From Polyangiaceae bacterium (GTDB lineage Bacteria > Myxococcota_A > Polyangia > Polyangiales > Polyangiaceae): 64,000 nucleotides of DNA. Below the pieces are notes generated by a model that was not told where the DNA came from, ran no database searches, and worked only from the letters and a program-made list of their open reading frames with translations. The position numbers and the translations under genes are program-made. Every line of letters begins with the position of its first letter. Within the stretch, counting starts at the first letter, position 1. The DNA lies in NCBI GenBank assembly GCA_016719945.1, contig JADJYE010000010.1, forward strand, positions 1-64,000. The letters are read 5' to 3'. Below, piece by piece: positions 34,640 through 43,109 of the stretch.

Positions 34640-34884
34640 CGAGACCGGCCGATGACCCACAGCGAGCTCACCGAGGTCGAAGCCGCAGCCGAGATCGAAG
34701 CCGAGCTTCCGAGCCCGAGCCCCGATTCACCAGGCTCGAGGGTCGATGCCGCCCCACGAGACCGATGCCGCAAGTCGAGAATCGGTCGTCGACCTCGACC
34801 TCGACCTCGGCCTCGGCGATCGGGAGGTCGGTCTCGGCGAGCGGCGTGGGCGATACAGGAACTAGGCACACCCCCCTAACTAGA
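34640..34884 (-). repeat. Stop-codon-linked dispersed repeat, copy 4 (divergent)
   Basis: On the minus strand it begins at 34884 right after the TGA of the Gly/Cys-rich lipoprotein (34887-34885): TCTAGTTAGGGGGGTGTGCC, TAGTTCCTGTATCGCCCACGCCG, then degenerate GAGGTCGAGG and CTCGGCTTCGA units. The interior is diverged and lacks the GTGCTCGCCTTGTCG end block, but the first 45 bases match copies 2 and 3 well. The 34513-34884 stretch contains no other gene. Confidence 0.6.
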
Positions 34885-35868
34885 TCAGAGCTCGCAGGTC
34901 GCGTCGCCGCCGACGCACAGCCCCACCATGTCGGGCAGCGTGCCGCCGCCCTGGCAGAGCGCGCCCTCTCCCGGGCAGTCGGCGACGCTCGTGTCGCACA
35001 GCTGCATGCACAGGCCCGTCCCGAAGTTGCAGACGAAGCCCGCCGCGCACTCGCACGGCTCGCACAACGTGCCCTCGCTGGCGGGCACGCAGCTGGTGTC
35101 TCCGTCGGCCCGCACGACGGTGCACGTGTGCCCGTCCGGGCAGTCGTCTCCGAGCAGCTGGCAGCCCATGACGGGCATACACACCGGGATGGCCAGCGCG
35201 GTGCTTGGATCTTCCAGCGCCGCCTCCGCGTCGAACATGGGTTGTGGCGCGCAGAAGGTGCTCTCGGGGCAGTCTTCCAGGTCCCCGCAGCAATATGGCC
35301 GGCACAGCCCGACGGCCGGCGTCCCAGGGCCACCTCCCTCGTTGCCGCCTCCGCTCGCGAGCACACACCCGAGGCCCGGCAAGCAGTCCGCGCTCGAGTT
35401 GCAGACGCCGTTGATGATGGTGAGGCCCGCCGCGCCGCACGAAGCGACCGGCGCGCCTTCGACGTCGGCGATCTGGCAAGCGCCCAGCTCTGCCCCGCCG
35501 CCCGCGCCCCCGCCGCCGGGCTCCGCGCCGCCGCTCGCGCCGCCACCCGCGCCGCCGGCCCCGCCCGGGCCGCCGGGGTCGACGACACACGACGTCACCA
35601 GATCCCCGGGCACGCACCCCTCGATGCCGCACAGGCCGCTGTAGTCGAAGGGGCCCGGTGGGCCGCCGCCGCCGCCGCCGCCACCGAACACCGCGCCCCC
35701 GCCCGAGCTCATCCCACCGAAGGAGATGCCCCCCTCACCCTCGCCGCCGAAGCCTCCAGGCCCCGCCGTGCCGATGCCGCACGCCGTCAGCCCGAGCGCG
35801 AGCATGACGAGCCAGCTGGCACGAGCGGACGATCGAGGCGGGGTCGGCAACCGCGCTGGGTGGTGCAT
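34885..35868 (-). CDS. Gly- and Cys-rich lipoprotein of unknown function
   Basis: 327 residues from ATG 35868 (MHHPARLPTPP...; lipobox GLTAC). Residues ~30-60 are almost pure Gly with a few Phe/Ser/Glu; a second Gly/Ala linker precedes a C-terminal ~200-residue region with more than 20 cysteines (CNSSADCLPGLGC, CCGDLEDCPESTFCAP, CEPCECAAGFVCNFGTGLC, CDTSVADCPGEGALC). The pattern is like disulfide-knot, EGF-like or Dickkopf-like repeats common in myxobacterial surface proteins. Likely outer-membrane surface anchored. Confidence 0.65.
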   Translation of the reverse strand: MHHPARLPTPPRSSARASWLVMLALGLTACGIGTAGPGGFGGEGEGGISFGGMSSGGGAVFGGGGGGGGPPGPFDYSGLCGIEGCVPGDLVTSCVVDPGGPGGAGGAGGGASGGAEPGGGGAGGGAELGACQIADVEGAPVASCGAAGLTIINGVCNSSADCLPGLGCVLASGGGNEGGGPGTPAVGLCRPYCCGDLEDCPESTFCAPQPMFDAEAALEDPSTALAIPVCMPVMGCQLLGDDCPDGHTCTVVRADGDTSCVPASEGTLCEPCECAAGFVCNFGTGLCMQLCDTSVADCPGEGALCQGGGTLPDMVGLCVGGDATCEL

Positions 35869-36142
35869 GGGTCCTCGGAGAGGCGCAAAGGAAGGGAAGC
35901 GAGAAGCAGGGCTGAGCATAGCATCGGGCGTTTTGAGCCGCCCGTTCGTGGCGTATCAACTCTCGTGCCCGGGCCGGGCCCCACTCCTTTGGGCGCTTTG
36001 CCGCCCACTTTTTGCCCTCTCGCAACGGCACGCGGCCGGTCCCTCTGACATTCGAGTCGGGCTGCACGGGGGCTTGGCGCGCGGCGCCTCCTGGCGCATG
36101 GGGGTGTATGGTAGAGTCGGTCGCCTGCCCCACGAGGACCCC

Positions 36143-36793
36143 ATGAGCTTGAACCCCTTTTCGACGGGTCGCGTCACCTTCCTTCTCGGCTGTATCGCCG
36201 TCGCCGGCTGCCCCGACCCTCAAGCGAGGTTCGACGAGTTCGGCGAGCGATATGCAGCGCTCGGCGAGGGCGGCTCGAACGAGGGCGGCGCCACAGCGTG
36301 CACGCCGACGACGCCGGGTGAAGCCAGCGGCGAGCACCTCTTCACGCTCTCCGCCAAGCTCAACCCCGCCAAGGCGTTCACCTTCGACACGACGCTCACC
36401 ACGACCGACGACGGGAGCGGGGGTCTGCTCGTCGACCTCTCCCTCCAGCCGCTCGCCAAGGAAGACCAGGCGACCCCCGTGGGAGATCCGATCGTGATGA
36501 CCGGCCTCGCCGTCGCGGCGGACGGCACCTTCGAGTGGGACTTCGGCGACGTCACGCTGCTCAACGCCGCGAACCCGATCTCGGACCTCGACGTCGCGGT
36601 GAGCGGGCTCGTGTTCCTCGGCTCGATCTGCGGCGGCGACCAGCTCGGCTTCATCTGCGGCGACGTCACCGGCATCGTGACCGCACCCCTCAACGGCTTC
36701 GACCTCACCGGGTCGACGTTCACCATCCAGCGCTACGAGACGGAGCTCCCCGCCCCGGTGATCAACTGCGCCGGCGATCCGGCGACCTACTGA
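36143..36793 (+). CDS. Small beta-rich lipoprotein of unknown function
   Basis: 216 residues from ATG 36143; CACGAGGACC upstream gives a weak ribosome site. Signal MSLNPFSTGRVTFLLGCIAVAGC with lipobox AVAGC. After a Gly/Ser linker the mature part is all beta (FTLSAKLNPAKAFTFDTTLTTT; DLDVAVSGLVFLGSI). Four cysteines. It is followed after 11 bp by the FadL-like porin, so it probably belongs to the same transcript and may be an accessory factor of that transporter. Confidence 0.6.
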   Translation: MSLNPFSTGRVTFLLGCIAVAGCPDPQARFDEFGERYAALGEGGSNEGGATACTPTTPGEASGEHLFTLSAKLNPAKAFTFDTTLTTTDDGSGGLLVDLSLQPLAKEDQATPVGDPIVMTGLAVAADGTFEWDFGDVTLLNAANPISDLDVAVSGLVFLGSICGGDQLGFICGDVTGIVTAPLNGFDLTGSTFTIQRYETELPAPVINCAGDPATY

Positions 36794-36804
36794 GAAGACC
36801 GAAC

Positions 36805-38202
36805 ATGCGCCTTCGAACTGCCATCTGCGTCGTACCGGGCGTCGTGCTGTTGTCGTCTGCAGGCGTGGCTCACGCCTCCGGCTTCGCCACCGCCCGCTTC
36901 GGCGGCGAGCACGGCCACCCGACGACCGACAACCCGACCGCGCTCTACTACAACCCCGCGGGCATCGCCGAGGACACGCCTGGCTTCGAGAAGAAGCTCT
37001 GGCGCGTGAAGATCTTCGCCGACGCGAGCCTCGCGATGCGCTGGGCCAGCTGGAGCCACGCGCGTAGCCCGAACGACGAGCCCGAGCCCGACGACGCGCC
37101 CGGCGCGAACACCGGCACCGCCGAGCTGTTCAACGTCGTGACCGCCCCCTCCGCCGCCGCCACGTTCTCGATCGAGAACTTCGCGTTCGGCGTCGGCTTC
37201 TTCGTCCCGCTCGGCGGTCAGTCCCAGTGGGATATCAACTCCGACTTCGAGGGAGATCCGAACTACGCAGGTCCCGTCGACGGCGTTCAGCGCTGGCACA
37301 CGATCGACGGCGTGCTCAGGTCGATGTACATCACCATGGGCGCGGCCTACGACATCATGGACCGCGTGAGCATCGGCGCGTCGGCCAACTTCATCCGCTC
37401 CGAGGTGAAGACGATCCGCGCTCGTGAGCCGAGCGGCACGAACAACGTCTCGGTCGAGGGCCGCAGCCTGATCGACGTCGGCGGCTGGTCGGCGTCGTTC
37501 GCCCTCGGGGTGACCGGCGAGATCGCGCCCGAGAAGGTGTGGATCGGCTTCTCGTACCAAGCGCAGCCGGGGCTCGGCGAGATGGCGCTCGAGGGCACGC
37601 TCGTCAACAACTACGGCGGCAGCGTCACGACCGACCAGGTCAAGCTCCTCCAGGAGCTGCCCGACATCTATCGCATCGGCATCCGCGCCCGACCCGAGAA
37701 GAACGTGGAGATGCGCTTCTTCGGTGACCTCACGAACTGGTCGACCTTCAAGGCTCAGTGCGTGATCCCGGCGGCGGCCGAGACCTGTGACGTCAACCCC
37801 GACGGCAGCGCCGACCCCGACTCGGCCACCCCGCCGTACCTGCACCTCGTCCGCAACTGGGGCCCGGCCTTCGGCATCCGCGGCGGCGGCTCGTATTGGG
37901 TCATCCCCTCGCTCGAGCTCTACCTGGGCGCGGGCTACGACTCCAACGCCATCCCCGACTCGACCCTCGAGCCCGCGCTCACCGACTTCCAAAAGGCGTC
38001 GGTGGCCGGCGGTCTGCGCTTCGAGGTCAGCGAGCTGTTCGGCGCCGCGCTCTCGTACACGCACATCTTCTACGTTCCGCGCGACACGAGCGGCAAGTCG
38101 GTCCTCGCGGAGCTCGAGTTCCCGTCCAGGTCGCCCGACGCAGGCGGCAACTACACTCAGACCATCGGCGTCATCAACGCCAACGTGCAGCTCTCGTTCT
38201 AG
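36805..38202 (+). CDS. FadL/OmpP1/TodX-family outer membrane transport protein
   Basis: 465 residues. Cleavable signal (VVLLSSAGVAHA) then SGFATARFGGEHGHPTTDNPTALYYNPAGIAED, matching the N-terminal NPAxxYxNPAG signature of FadL. Alternating beta strands with aromatic girdles follow, and the C-terminus ends IGVINANVQLSF with terminal Phe for BAM recognition. Imports hydrophobic compounds such as long-chain fatty acids or hydrocarbons across the outer membrane. Part of a probable run with the upstream lipoprotein and downstream DsbA-like lipoprotein. Confidence 0.85.
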   Translation: MRLRTAICVVPGVVLLSSAGVAHASGFATARFGGEHGHPTTDNPTALYYNPAGIAEDTPGFEKKLWRVKIFADASLAMRWASWSHARSPNDEPEPDDAPGANTGTAELFNVVTAPSAAATFSIENFAFGVGFFVPLGGQSQWDINSDFEGDPNYAGPVDGVQRWHTIDGVLRSMYITMGAAYDIMDRVSIGASANFIRSEVKTIRAREPSGTNNVSVEGRSLIDVGGWSASFALGVTGEIAPEKVWIGFSYQAQPGLGEMALEGTLVNNYGGSVTTDQVKLLQELPDIYRIGIRARPEKNVEMRFFGDLTNWSTFKAQCVIPAAAETCDVNPDGSADPDSATPPYLHLVRNWGPAFGIRGGGSYWVIPSLELYLGAGYDSNAIPDSTLEPALTDFQKASVAGGLRFEVSELFGAALSYTHIFYVPRDTSGKSVLAELEFPSRSPDAGGNYTQTIGVINANVQLSF

Positions 38203-38223
38203 GCAGCTCCTGCCTTCGTCCTC

Positions 38224-39429
38224 ATGAGCACCTTCAAGCGCACTGCCTTCCGGGGCACGCGACCGTCGCTCGTATCGCCGGCGCTGTCCCTGCTCCTCCT
38301 CGCCGCCGCGTGCGGCGATCCCCGCAACGAGCCCAAGCCCGAGCCGCGCACGCCCGGCCTCAAGTCGGCCACGGCGACTGCCACGGCCACCGTGAAGGCC
38401 TCGGCGAGCGCGTCGACCAGCGCCGCGCCCGCGACGAAGGTCGGCGAGCAGGCGCTCGCCAAGCTCGACGTTGCCAAGCTCAACGATCGCGAGCGCGCGG
38501 ATCTCGTCGCTCAGCTCGACGCGCTCACGGCCCCCTGCAAAGAGACGCCGGTCCCGCTGTCTCAGTGCATCGTCGAGAAGCGCGACTGCGCGGCCTGCCG
38601 CCCGGCCGGTGATCTGCTCGCGTCGCTCGTGCGCCGCGGGGAGACGATCACGAACCGCGCCGAGTTCTACAAGATGCGCTTCGATCCCGAGGCGGTGAAG
38701 AGCATCGAGATCGGCGAGTCGCCCAGCAAGGGCCCCGCCGACGCCGCGGTCACCATCGTCGAGTGGGCCGACTTCCAGTGCCCGGGTTGCCAGCAAATGG
38801 GGCCCTTCCTCGAGGCGATGGTCGAGCGGTTCCCCGGTCAGGTGCGCGTCGTCTACAAGTTCTACCACCTGTCGACGCACCCCCAGTCGCTCGACTCCGC
38901 GCACGCCGCTCAGGCCGCGCACAAGCAGGGCAAGTTCTGGGAGATGAACCAGAAGCTCTTCGAGAACCTCGAGAACCAGTCGAAGAGCGATCTACGAAAG
39001 TACGCTCGTGAGATCGGCCTCGACCTCGACAAGTTCAAGGCCGACCTCGAGTCCGAGGAGACGAAGAAGATCGTCGCCGCCGACATGAAGGCGGCCGATG
39101 AGCTCGGCCTCGACTCGACGCCGCTCATCTTCATCAACGGCCGCAAGTTCAAGGACGCCGGCAAGTTCGTCCAAGACTTCGAGGCGTGGCTCAAGCTCGA
39201 CATCGTGATGAGCGGGCAGAAGCCCGCGGAGGCCACGGAGAAGTACAAGGCGCTGGCGAAGCTCCTTCAGCTCGAGGAAGAGGGCGGGGGTGACGGCAAG
39301 ACGCCGCCGCCCGGAGGCAGCGGCGACCCGGCTCCCTCGAGCAGCGCGAGCGCCGGCCCGCCGGCGGGGAGCGCCTCGGCAGGGCCCGCGACGAGCGCCA
39401 GCGCTGGGGCCCCCAAGAAGACGCCGTGA
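38224..39429 (+). CDS. DsbA-like thioredoxin-fold lipoprotein
   Basis: 401 residues; lipobox LLAAAC. Ala/Thr/Ser linker to ~80, a Cys-containing helical region (CKETPVPLSQCIVEKRDCAAC), then a DsbA/Thioredoxin_4 domain: VTIVEWADFQCPGCQQMGPF (redox CPGC), VYKFYHLSTHPQS, LGLDSTPLIFINGRKF (cis-Pro loop TP). Tail is Pro/Gly/Ser/Ala repeats. Probably a periplasmic disulfide oxidoreductase or isomerase. Its stop overlaps the GTG of the next gene (GTGA). Confidence 0.85.
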   Translation: MSTFKRTAFRGTRPSLVSPALSLLLLAAACGDPRNEPKPEPRTPGLKSATATATATVKASASASTSAAPATKVGEQALAKLDVAKLNDRERADLVAQLDALTAPCKETPVPLSQCIVEKRDCAACRPAGDLLASLVRRGETITNRAEFYKMRFDPEAVKSIEIGESPSKGPADAAVTIVEWADFQCPGCQQMGPFLEAMVERFPGQVRVVYKFYHLSTHPQSLDSAHAAQAAHKQGKFWEMNQKLFENLENQSKSDLRKYAREIGLDLDKFKADLESEETKKIVAADMKAADELGLDSTPLIFINGRKFKDAGKFVQDFEAWLKLDIVMSGQKPAEATEKYKALAKLLQLEEEGGGDGKTPPPGGSGDPAPSSSASAGPPAGSASAGPATSASAGAPKKTP

Positions 39430-40169
39430 AGGTCTCCGACCCGTGCGGCTGCTTCCCGACGGGTCGCCACTACCCCGGCATCGCCCACCTGATCCGGGTG
39501 CGGGCGGTCGGCGTGGTCGCCGAGATCGATCCGGAGACGTCCTGGGTCGAGGCGCCGATCGCGTTCATCGATACCGAGACGACCGGCCGCGACTCGACGC
39601 GTGACCGCGTCATCGAGGTCGGCGTGGTCATCTCGCGCGGCGGGGTCATCGTGCGGCGCGAGAGCTGGCTGCTGGATCCCGGCGTGCCGATCCCGGAGGA
39701 GAGCTCCAACATCCACGGCATCAAGGACGAGGACGTGCGGGGCAAACCCAAGTTCGCGGACGCGGTCCCCGAGATGCTCGCGGTCCTCGAGGGCGCGATC
39801 CCGGCGGCGTACAACGCAGGGTTCGACCGCAACTTCCTGCACGCGGAGCTCGCGCGCGTCGATCGCGCGTGGCCCCATCTGCCGCCGGCCTTCCGGCGCG
39901 ACGTCGAGTGGCTCGACCCGCTCGTGTTCGCGCGGGAGATCTACCGCGACGAGCAGAGCCGAGCCCTGTCCGAGATGGCGCAGCGGCTGGGCATCGTGCT
40001 GGAGAAGGCCCACCGCGCCACGTACGACGCAGAGGCGGCGCTCCAGGTGCTCTTGGCGCTCGGCAAGGACCCGCGGCTACCGCGCGGCTACGCGGCGCTC
40101 CTTCAAGAACAGCGGCGACTCGCGCGGCAGTTCGACGAGGCGCGGCGCTTCTGGCGCAAGCCGAGCTGA
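39426..40169 (+). CDS. DEDDh 3'-5' exonuclease (DnaQ/RNase T-like)
   Basis: 247 residues from GTG 39426. ExoI motif FIDTETTGRDSTRDRVIEVG (Asp, Glu); ExoII YNAGFDRNFL; ExoIII AHRATYDAEAALQVL (His...Asp, DEDDh). Resembles the epsilon proofreading domain of DNA polymerase III, but stand-alone and preceded by an unusual ~45-residue N-terminal piece with CGCFPTGRHYPG. Could act in repair or RNA processing. Translationally coupled to the DsbA-like gene, which looks accidental functionally. Confidence 0.85.
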   Translation: MKVSDPCGCFPTGRHYPGIAHLIRVRAVGVVAEIDPETSWVEAPIAFIDTETTGRDSTRDRVIEVGVVISRGGVIVRRESWLLDPGVPIPEESSNIHGIKDEDVRGKPKFADAVPEMLAVLEGAIPAAYNAGFDRNFLHAELARVDRAWPHLPPAFRRDVEWLDPLVFAREIYRDEQSRALSEMAQRLGIVLEKAHRATYDAEAALQVLLALGKDPRLPRGYAALLQEQRRLARQFDEARRFWRKPS

Positions 40170-40201
40170 CGCTCGGGCGCTGCGTGTGCTAGCCGTCGAG
40201 C

Positions 40202-40666
40202 GTGGCCGGCGAGGACGGGAAGAAGCGGCGGCTGCCCGTGCTGCAGCAGGCCCCCGAGGGCGGCGAGACCCCGCCGGAGGAGCGTCCCGCGTCGCACTGG
40301 GCGGTCGCCGCCGGGATCATCACGCTGCTCACGTGGCTGCTCTGCGCGGGGACTGCGAACGCGGTGCTCCAGCGGACCGGCCCCCACGCCGCGGCGGTGC
40401 TCGTCTCGGCCAACGTCGGCGCGCTGTTCGTCGCCGCCGCCGCGGCCGGGCTCGCGACGGGTCGCTTCGGTCTCAAGGCGATGGGGCGCCACGCGATCGT
40501 CGGCGCGCTCGTCGCGGCCGGGTTCGGCTGGGCGATGAGCTTCTCGTCCGGGCAGGGCGGCGCGAGCCTGCCCTTCTGGGCAGCGGCGCTGACCCTGCTC
40601 GCGGTCATCTCGGCCTCTGGGGCCGCGGTCGGATATCGCTTGGGGCGCAAGCTCAGGCGCGCTTGA
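40202..40666 (+). CDS. Four-helix integral membrane protein of unknown function
   Basis: 154 residues from GTG 40202. Charged N-terminus to ~32, then four hydrophobic helices (AVAAGIITLLTWLLCAG; AAVLVSANVGALFVAAAAAGLA; AIVGALVAAGFGWAM; FWAAALTLLAVISASGAAVGY) and a basic tail. No family recognised. The 3' end overlaps folK by 14 bp on the opposite strand. Confidence 0.6.
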   Translation: MAGEDGKKRRLPVLQQAPEGGETPPEERPASHWAVAAGIITLLTWLLCAGTANAVLQRTGPHAAAVLVSANVGALFVAAAAAGLATGRFGLKAMGRHAIVGALVAAGFGWAMSFSSGQGGASLPFWAAALTLLAVISASGAAVGYRLGRKLRRA

Positions 40667-41138
40667 GCGCGGCGCTCGCCAGCGGGAGCTCACCGAACAC
40701 GACGCCCGACTCGGCGTCGCTCGCGTCGCTCGCGACATCGAGCAGCGGCCGCAACATGAACGCGCGCGCCGCGAGCTGCGCGTGCGGGATGACGAGCTCG
40801 GGCTCATGGATCGTCTCGCCCTCGATCCAGAGGATGTCGAGGTCGATCGTGCGCGGACCGTGGTGCTCGACGCGCACGCGCCCCAAGGTCTCCTCGATGC
40901 GCTGAAGGCGGTGCAGCAGGTCGGTCGCGTCGACCGAGGTGAGCACCAGCACGGCGCCGTTCACGAAGTCGCCTTGGCCAGCCGGCCCGCCCTCGGGGCT
41001 CGTCTCGTAGAGCGGAGACACCTCGGTCACGTGGAGCTCCTCGTCTGCGCGGAGCAGCTCGAGGGCTCTGGCGATGTTCTGCAAGCGATCGCCGACGTTC
41101 GAGCCGAGCCCGATGACGACCCGCCGTATGTGATCCAC
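40653..41138 (-). CDS. folK: 2-amino-4-hydroxy-6-hydroxymethyldihydropteridine pyrophosphokinase
   Basis: 161 residues. VVIGLGSNVGDRLQNI at the N-terminus, SPLYETSPEGGPAGQGDFVNGAV in the middle and GPRTIDLDILW (the HPPK signature, metal Asp pair) are all present. It transfers pyrophosphate from ATP to 6-hydroxymethyl-dihydropterin in folate synthesis. No other folate gene is adjacent. Confidence 0.95.
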   Translation of the reverse strand: MDHIRRVVIGLGSNVGDRLQNIARALELLRADEELHVTEVSPLYETSPEGGPAGQGDFVNGAVLVLTSVDATDLLHRLQRIEETLGRVRVEHHGPRTIDLDILWIEGETIHEPELVIPHAQLAARAFMLRPLLDVASDASDAESGVVFGELPLASAALKRA

Positions 41139-41260
41139 GCTCCCCCTCTACACCAAGTGGGGCCGCGGCAACAGGCGGTGAGCGCGGCGAGGCCCGACAC
41201 TTGCTAGGCGCTGGAGACGCCACTTCCGCCGGAGGAGCCGACCCGTAGCATGCTGTGATC

Positions 41261-41650
41261 ATGAAGCAGCCCCCGAACCCGTTCGCTCCTCCTGGGGCGG
41301 AGGGCGCGCCGCCGCTGGGCCCGGCAGGCGCCTACGCCAGCGTGCCGTTTTACCGAAAGAACAGCACCGCCTCTGCGCTGCTGCTGCTCGCGCTCGCGCT
41401 CGCCTTCGCGGGCCCCTTCTTCCTGGCGCGCACGTTCATCGGCCTGTTCCCCGGCGCCGGCGCGCTGCTCAGCCTGGTGCTCGGCGCGCCGCTGCTCGCG
41501 GTGTGCGTGATCGTGCTGACCGGCGACGTCTACTACGACGCCTACGACGAGCGGCAGCAGCTCAAGAAGTGGGGCATCGGCAACAAGGTCGTCGCGGCGC
41601 TCATCATCGCGGGCTGGGGCTACACGATGGTGACCAGCGTCATGTCGTAG
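41261..41650 (+). CDS. Membrane protein of unknown function
   Basis: 129 residues from ATG 41261 (MKQPPNPFAPPG); a GTG two codons upstream is equally possible. A Pro/Gly-rich N-terminus precedes three hydrophobic helices (ALLLLALALAFAGPFFLA; AGALLSLVLGAPLLAVCVIVLTG; VVAALIIAGWGYTMV). No family recognised; no neighbour clearly functionally linked. Confidence 0.55.
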   Translation: MKQPPNPFAPPGAEGAPPLGPAGAYASVPFYRKNSTASALLLLALALAFAGPFFLARTFIGLFPGAGALLSLVLGAPLLAVCVIVLTGDVYYDAYDERQQLKKWGIGNKVVAALIIAGWGYTMVTSVMS

Positions 41651-41657
41651 CGGACCC

Positions 41658-41966
41658 TCAGGCCGCGACGTCGCTCGACCGGCGACCGCCGCCCATGCGT
41701 CGCCCCTCGGGGCGCGGCGGGAAGACGCGGCGGTCGTCGAAGGCGCGGCGGCCGAGGAGCGAGCGGCGCGCGGGGCCGCTCTCGGTCTGCTCCAAGAACA
41801 AGCTCCGCAGCTCCTCGAACGTCCTCGGCATGTGCTGCGCGACGACGGTCGCGTGCCCGCGGCACAACAGGACCGTCGTGCCCTCGACGACGACGCGGCT
41901 GAGCTTCGAGCTGGGGAGCTCTTGGTTGCAGACGGCGCACGGCGCTCGGTTGGTTCGGCGTTGCAT
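41658..41966 (-). CDS. Small zinc-ribbon-like protein
   Basis: 102 residues from ATG 41966. CAVCNQELP near the N-terminus and LLCRGHATVVAQH about 25 residues later give a C-x2-C...C-x2-H set that could bind zinc; the rest is Arg-rich and disordered. No further function visible. Overlapping longer frames upstream are not supported, since they read through the hairpin at 42025. Confidence 0.55.
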   Translation of the reverse strand: MQRRTNRAPCAVCNQELPSSKLSRVVVEGTTVLLCRGHATVVAQHMPRTFEELRSLFLEQTESGPARRSLLGRRAFDDRRVFPPRPEGRRMGGGRRSSDVAA

Positions 41967-42024
41967 GGCCCGCCCAAGGAACCGAAAGCCAGCCCCGTGG
42001 GCCAACTTCTCGCCGCCGACCTCG

Positions 42025-42047
42025 CCCCCCTCGCGCCGCGAGGGGGG
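42025..42047. other. Perfect 10-bp hairpin downstream of gshB
   Basis: CCCCCCTCGC and GCGAGGGGGG are exact complements around a three-base loop (GCC). It lies 63 bp beyond the gshB stop and 59 bp upstream of the next gene on the same strand. No T-run follows on the minus strand, so it may act as a Rho-assisted or attenuating structure rather than a classical terminator. Confidence 0.5.
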
Positions 42048-42109
42048 CGGGGGGTGAAACCGCGGCAACACGCCCATCGAGCCGGATGGCCGGCCTATTC
42101 CCAACCCCG

Positions 42110-43066
42110 TCAGTGGTGGGCGCGAGCCGAGGCGCGCTTCTGCTCGGCCCAGGCGATGACCTTGTCTGCGGGGCTCGTGCCCGTGAAGCGGCCGAGCTCC
42201 TGGATCCCGGTGGGGCTCGTCACGTTCACCTCGGTGAGGTGCTCCCCGATCACGTCGAGGCCGACGAAATGCAGGCCGTCCCTGATGAGCCGCGGCGCGA
42301 TCGCGCGGATGAGCTCGTGCTCGCGAGGCGTCAGCTCGCAAGGGACGACGTTGCCGCCGACGTGGATGTTCGAGCGGATGTCGTCCGCCCGCGGCACCCG
42401 CAGGATGGCGCCGAGCGGCTCACCCTCGAGCAGCAGGATGCGCTTGTCCCCTTCGGTCACGCTGGGCAAAAACTCCTGCACCATCGCGAGCCGCTTGCCC
42501 TCGTACGTAACGACGTCGGCGATGGCGCGCGCGTTCTTGTCGGCGCGGGCGAGCTTCATCACCCCGACGCCGCCGGCGCCGTCGAGCGGCTTGATGACCG
42601 CCGCGCCGCCCACCTCGTCCACGAAGCCGAAGATCGCGTCGCGATCGGCCGTCACGATGGTGCGCGGCATCCACTCGCTGAAGTTGAGCGCGTAGAGCTT
42701 CTCGTTCGCGTCCCGCAGGCCCCGCGGGTCGTTCACGATCAGCGGGCCGCCGCGCGCGTGCTCGAGCAGCAAGGTCGCGTAGCTGTAGGCGCGATCGAAC
42801 GGGGGATCTTTGCGGATGAACACCACGTCCGCGTGATCGAGCTCGAGCTCGTGCACGGGCCCCGAGAGGCGGATGCGAGGTGCGTCGTCGTGGATGGTCA
42901 GCGGGCGCACGCGCGCGAACGTGCGGCCCCTGCGGACGCCGAGATCCGACACCAGCGCGTGCAAGCTCTCGTGCCCGCGCGCCTGCGCGGCCTCGATGAA
43001 GGCGAACGTCGTGTCCTTGTCGGGGCTCACCCGGTCGAGGGTGTCCATCACGAAGACGAATCGCAT
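42110..43066 (-). CDS. gshB: Glutathione synthetase
   Basis: 318 residues from ATG 43066 (MRFVFVMDTLDRVSPDKD), with a strong AAGGAGGAGG ribosome site. N-terminal domain has VFIRKDPPFDRAYSYATLLLE; ATP-grasp parts include VIKPLDGAGGVGVM, MVQEFLPSVTEGDKRILLLEGEP and FVGLDVIGEHLTEVNVTSPTG. Joins gamma-glutamylcysteine with glycine. Divergent from ggt with 43 bp between starts, so glutathione making and breakdown share a promoter region. Confidence 0.95.
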   Translation of the reverse strand: MRFVFVMDTLDRVSPDKDTTFAFIEAAQARGHESLHALVSDLGVRRGRTFARVRPLTIHDDAPRIRLSGPVHELELDHADVVFIRKDPPFDRAYSYATLLLEHARGGPLIVNDPRGLRDANEKLYALNFSEWMPRTIVTADRDAIFGFVDEVGGAAVIKPLDGAGGVGVMKLARADKNARAIADVVTYEGKRLAMVQEFLPSVTEGDKRILLLEGEPLGAILRVPRADDIRSNIHVGGNVVPCELTPREHELIRAIAPRLIRDGLHFVGLDVIGEHLTEVNVTSPTGIQELGRFTGTSPADKVIAWAEQKRASARAHH

Positions 43067-43109
43067 CGAGGCCTCCTCCTTGTCATACTGCCGGGCGAGG
43101 TCGTCACCC

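Noticed and set aside
34138..34884. Diversity-generating retroelement suggested by the Avd-like four-helix bundle
   Set aside because: No reverse transcriptase, no template/variable repeat pair and no target gene found within reach.
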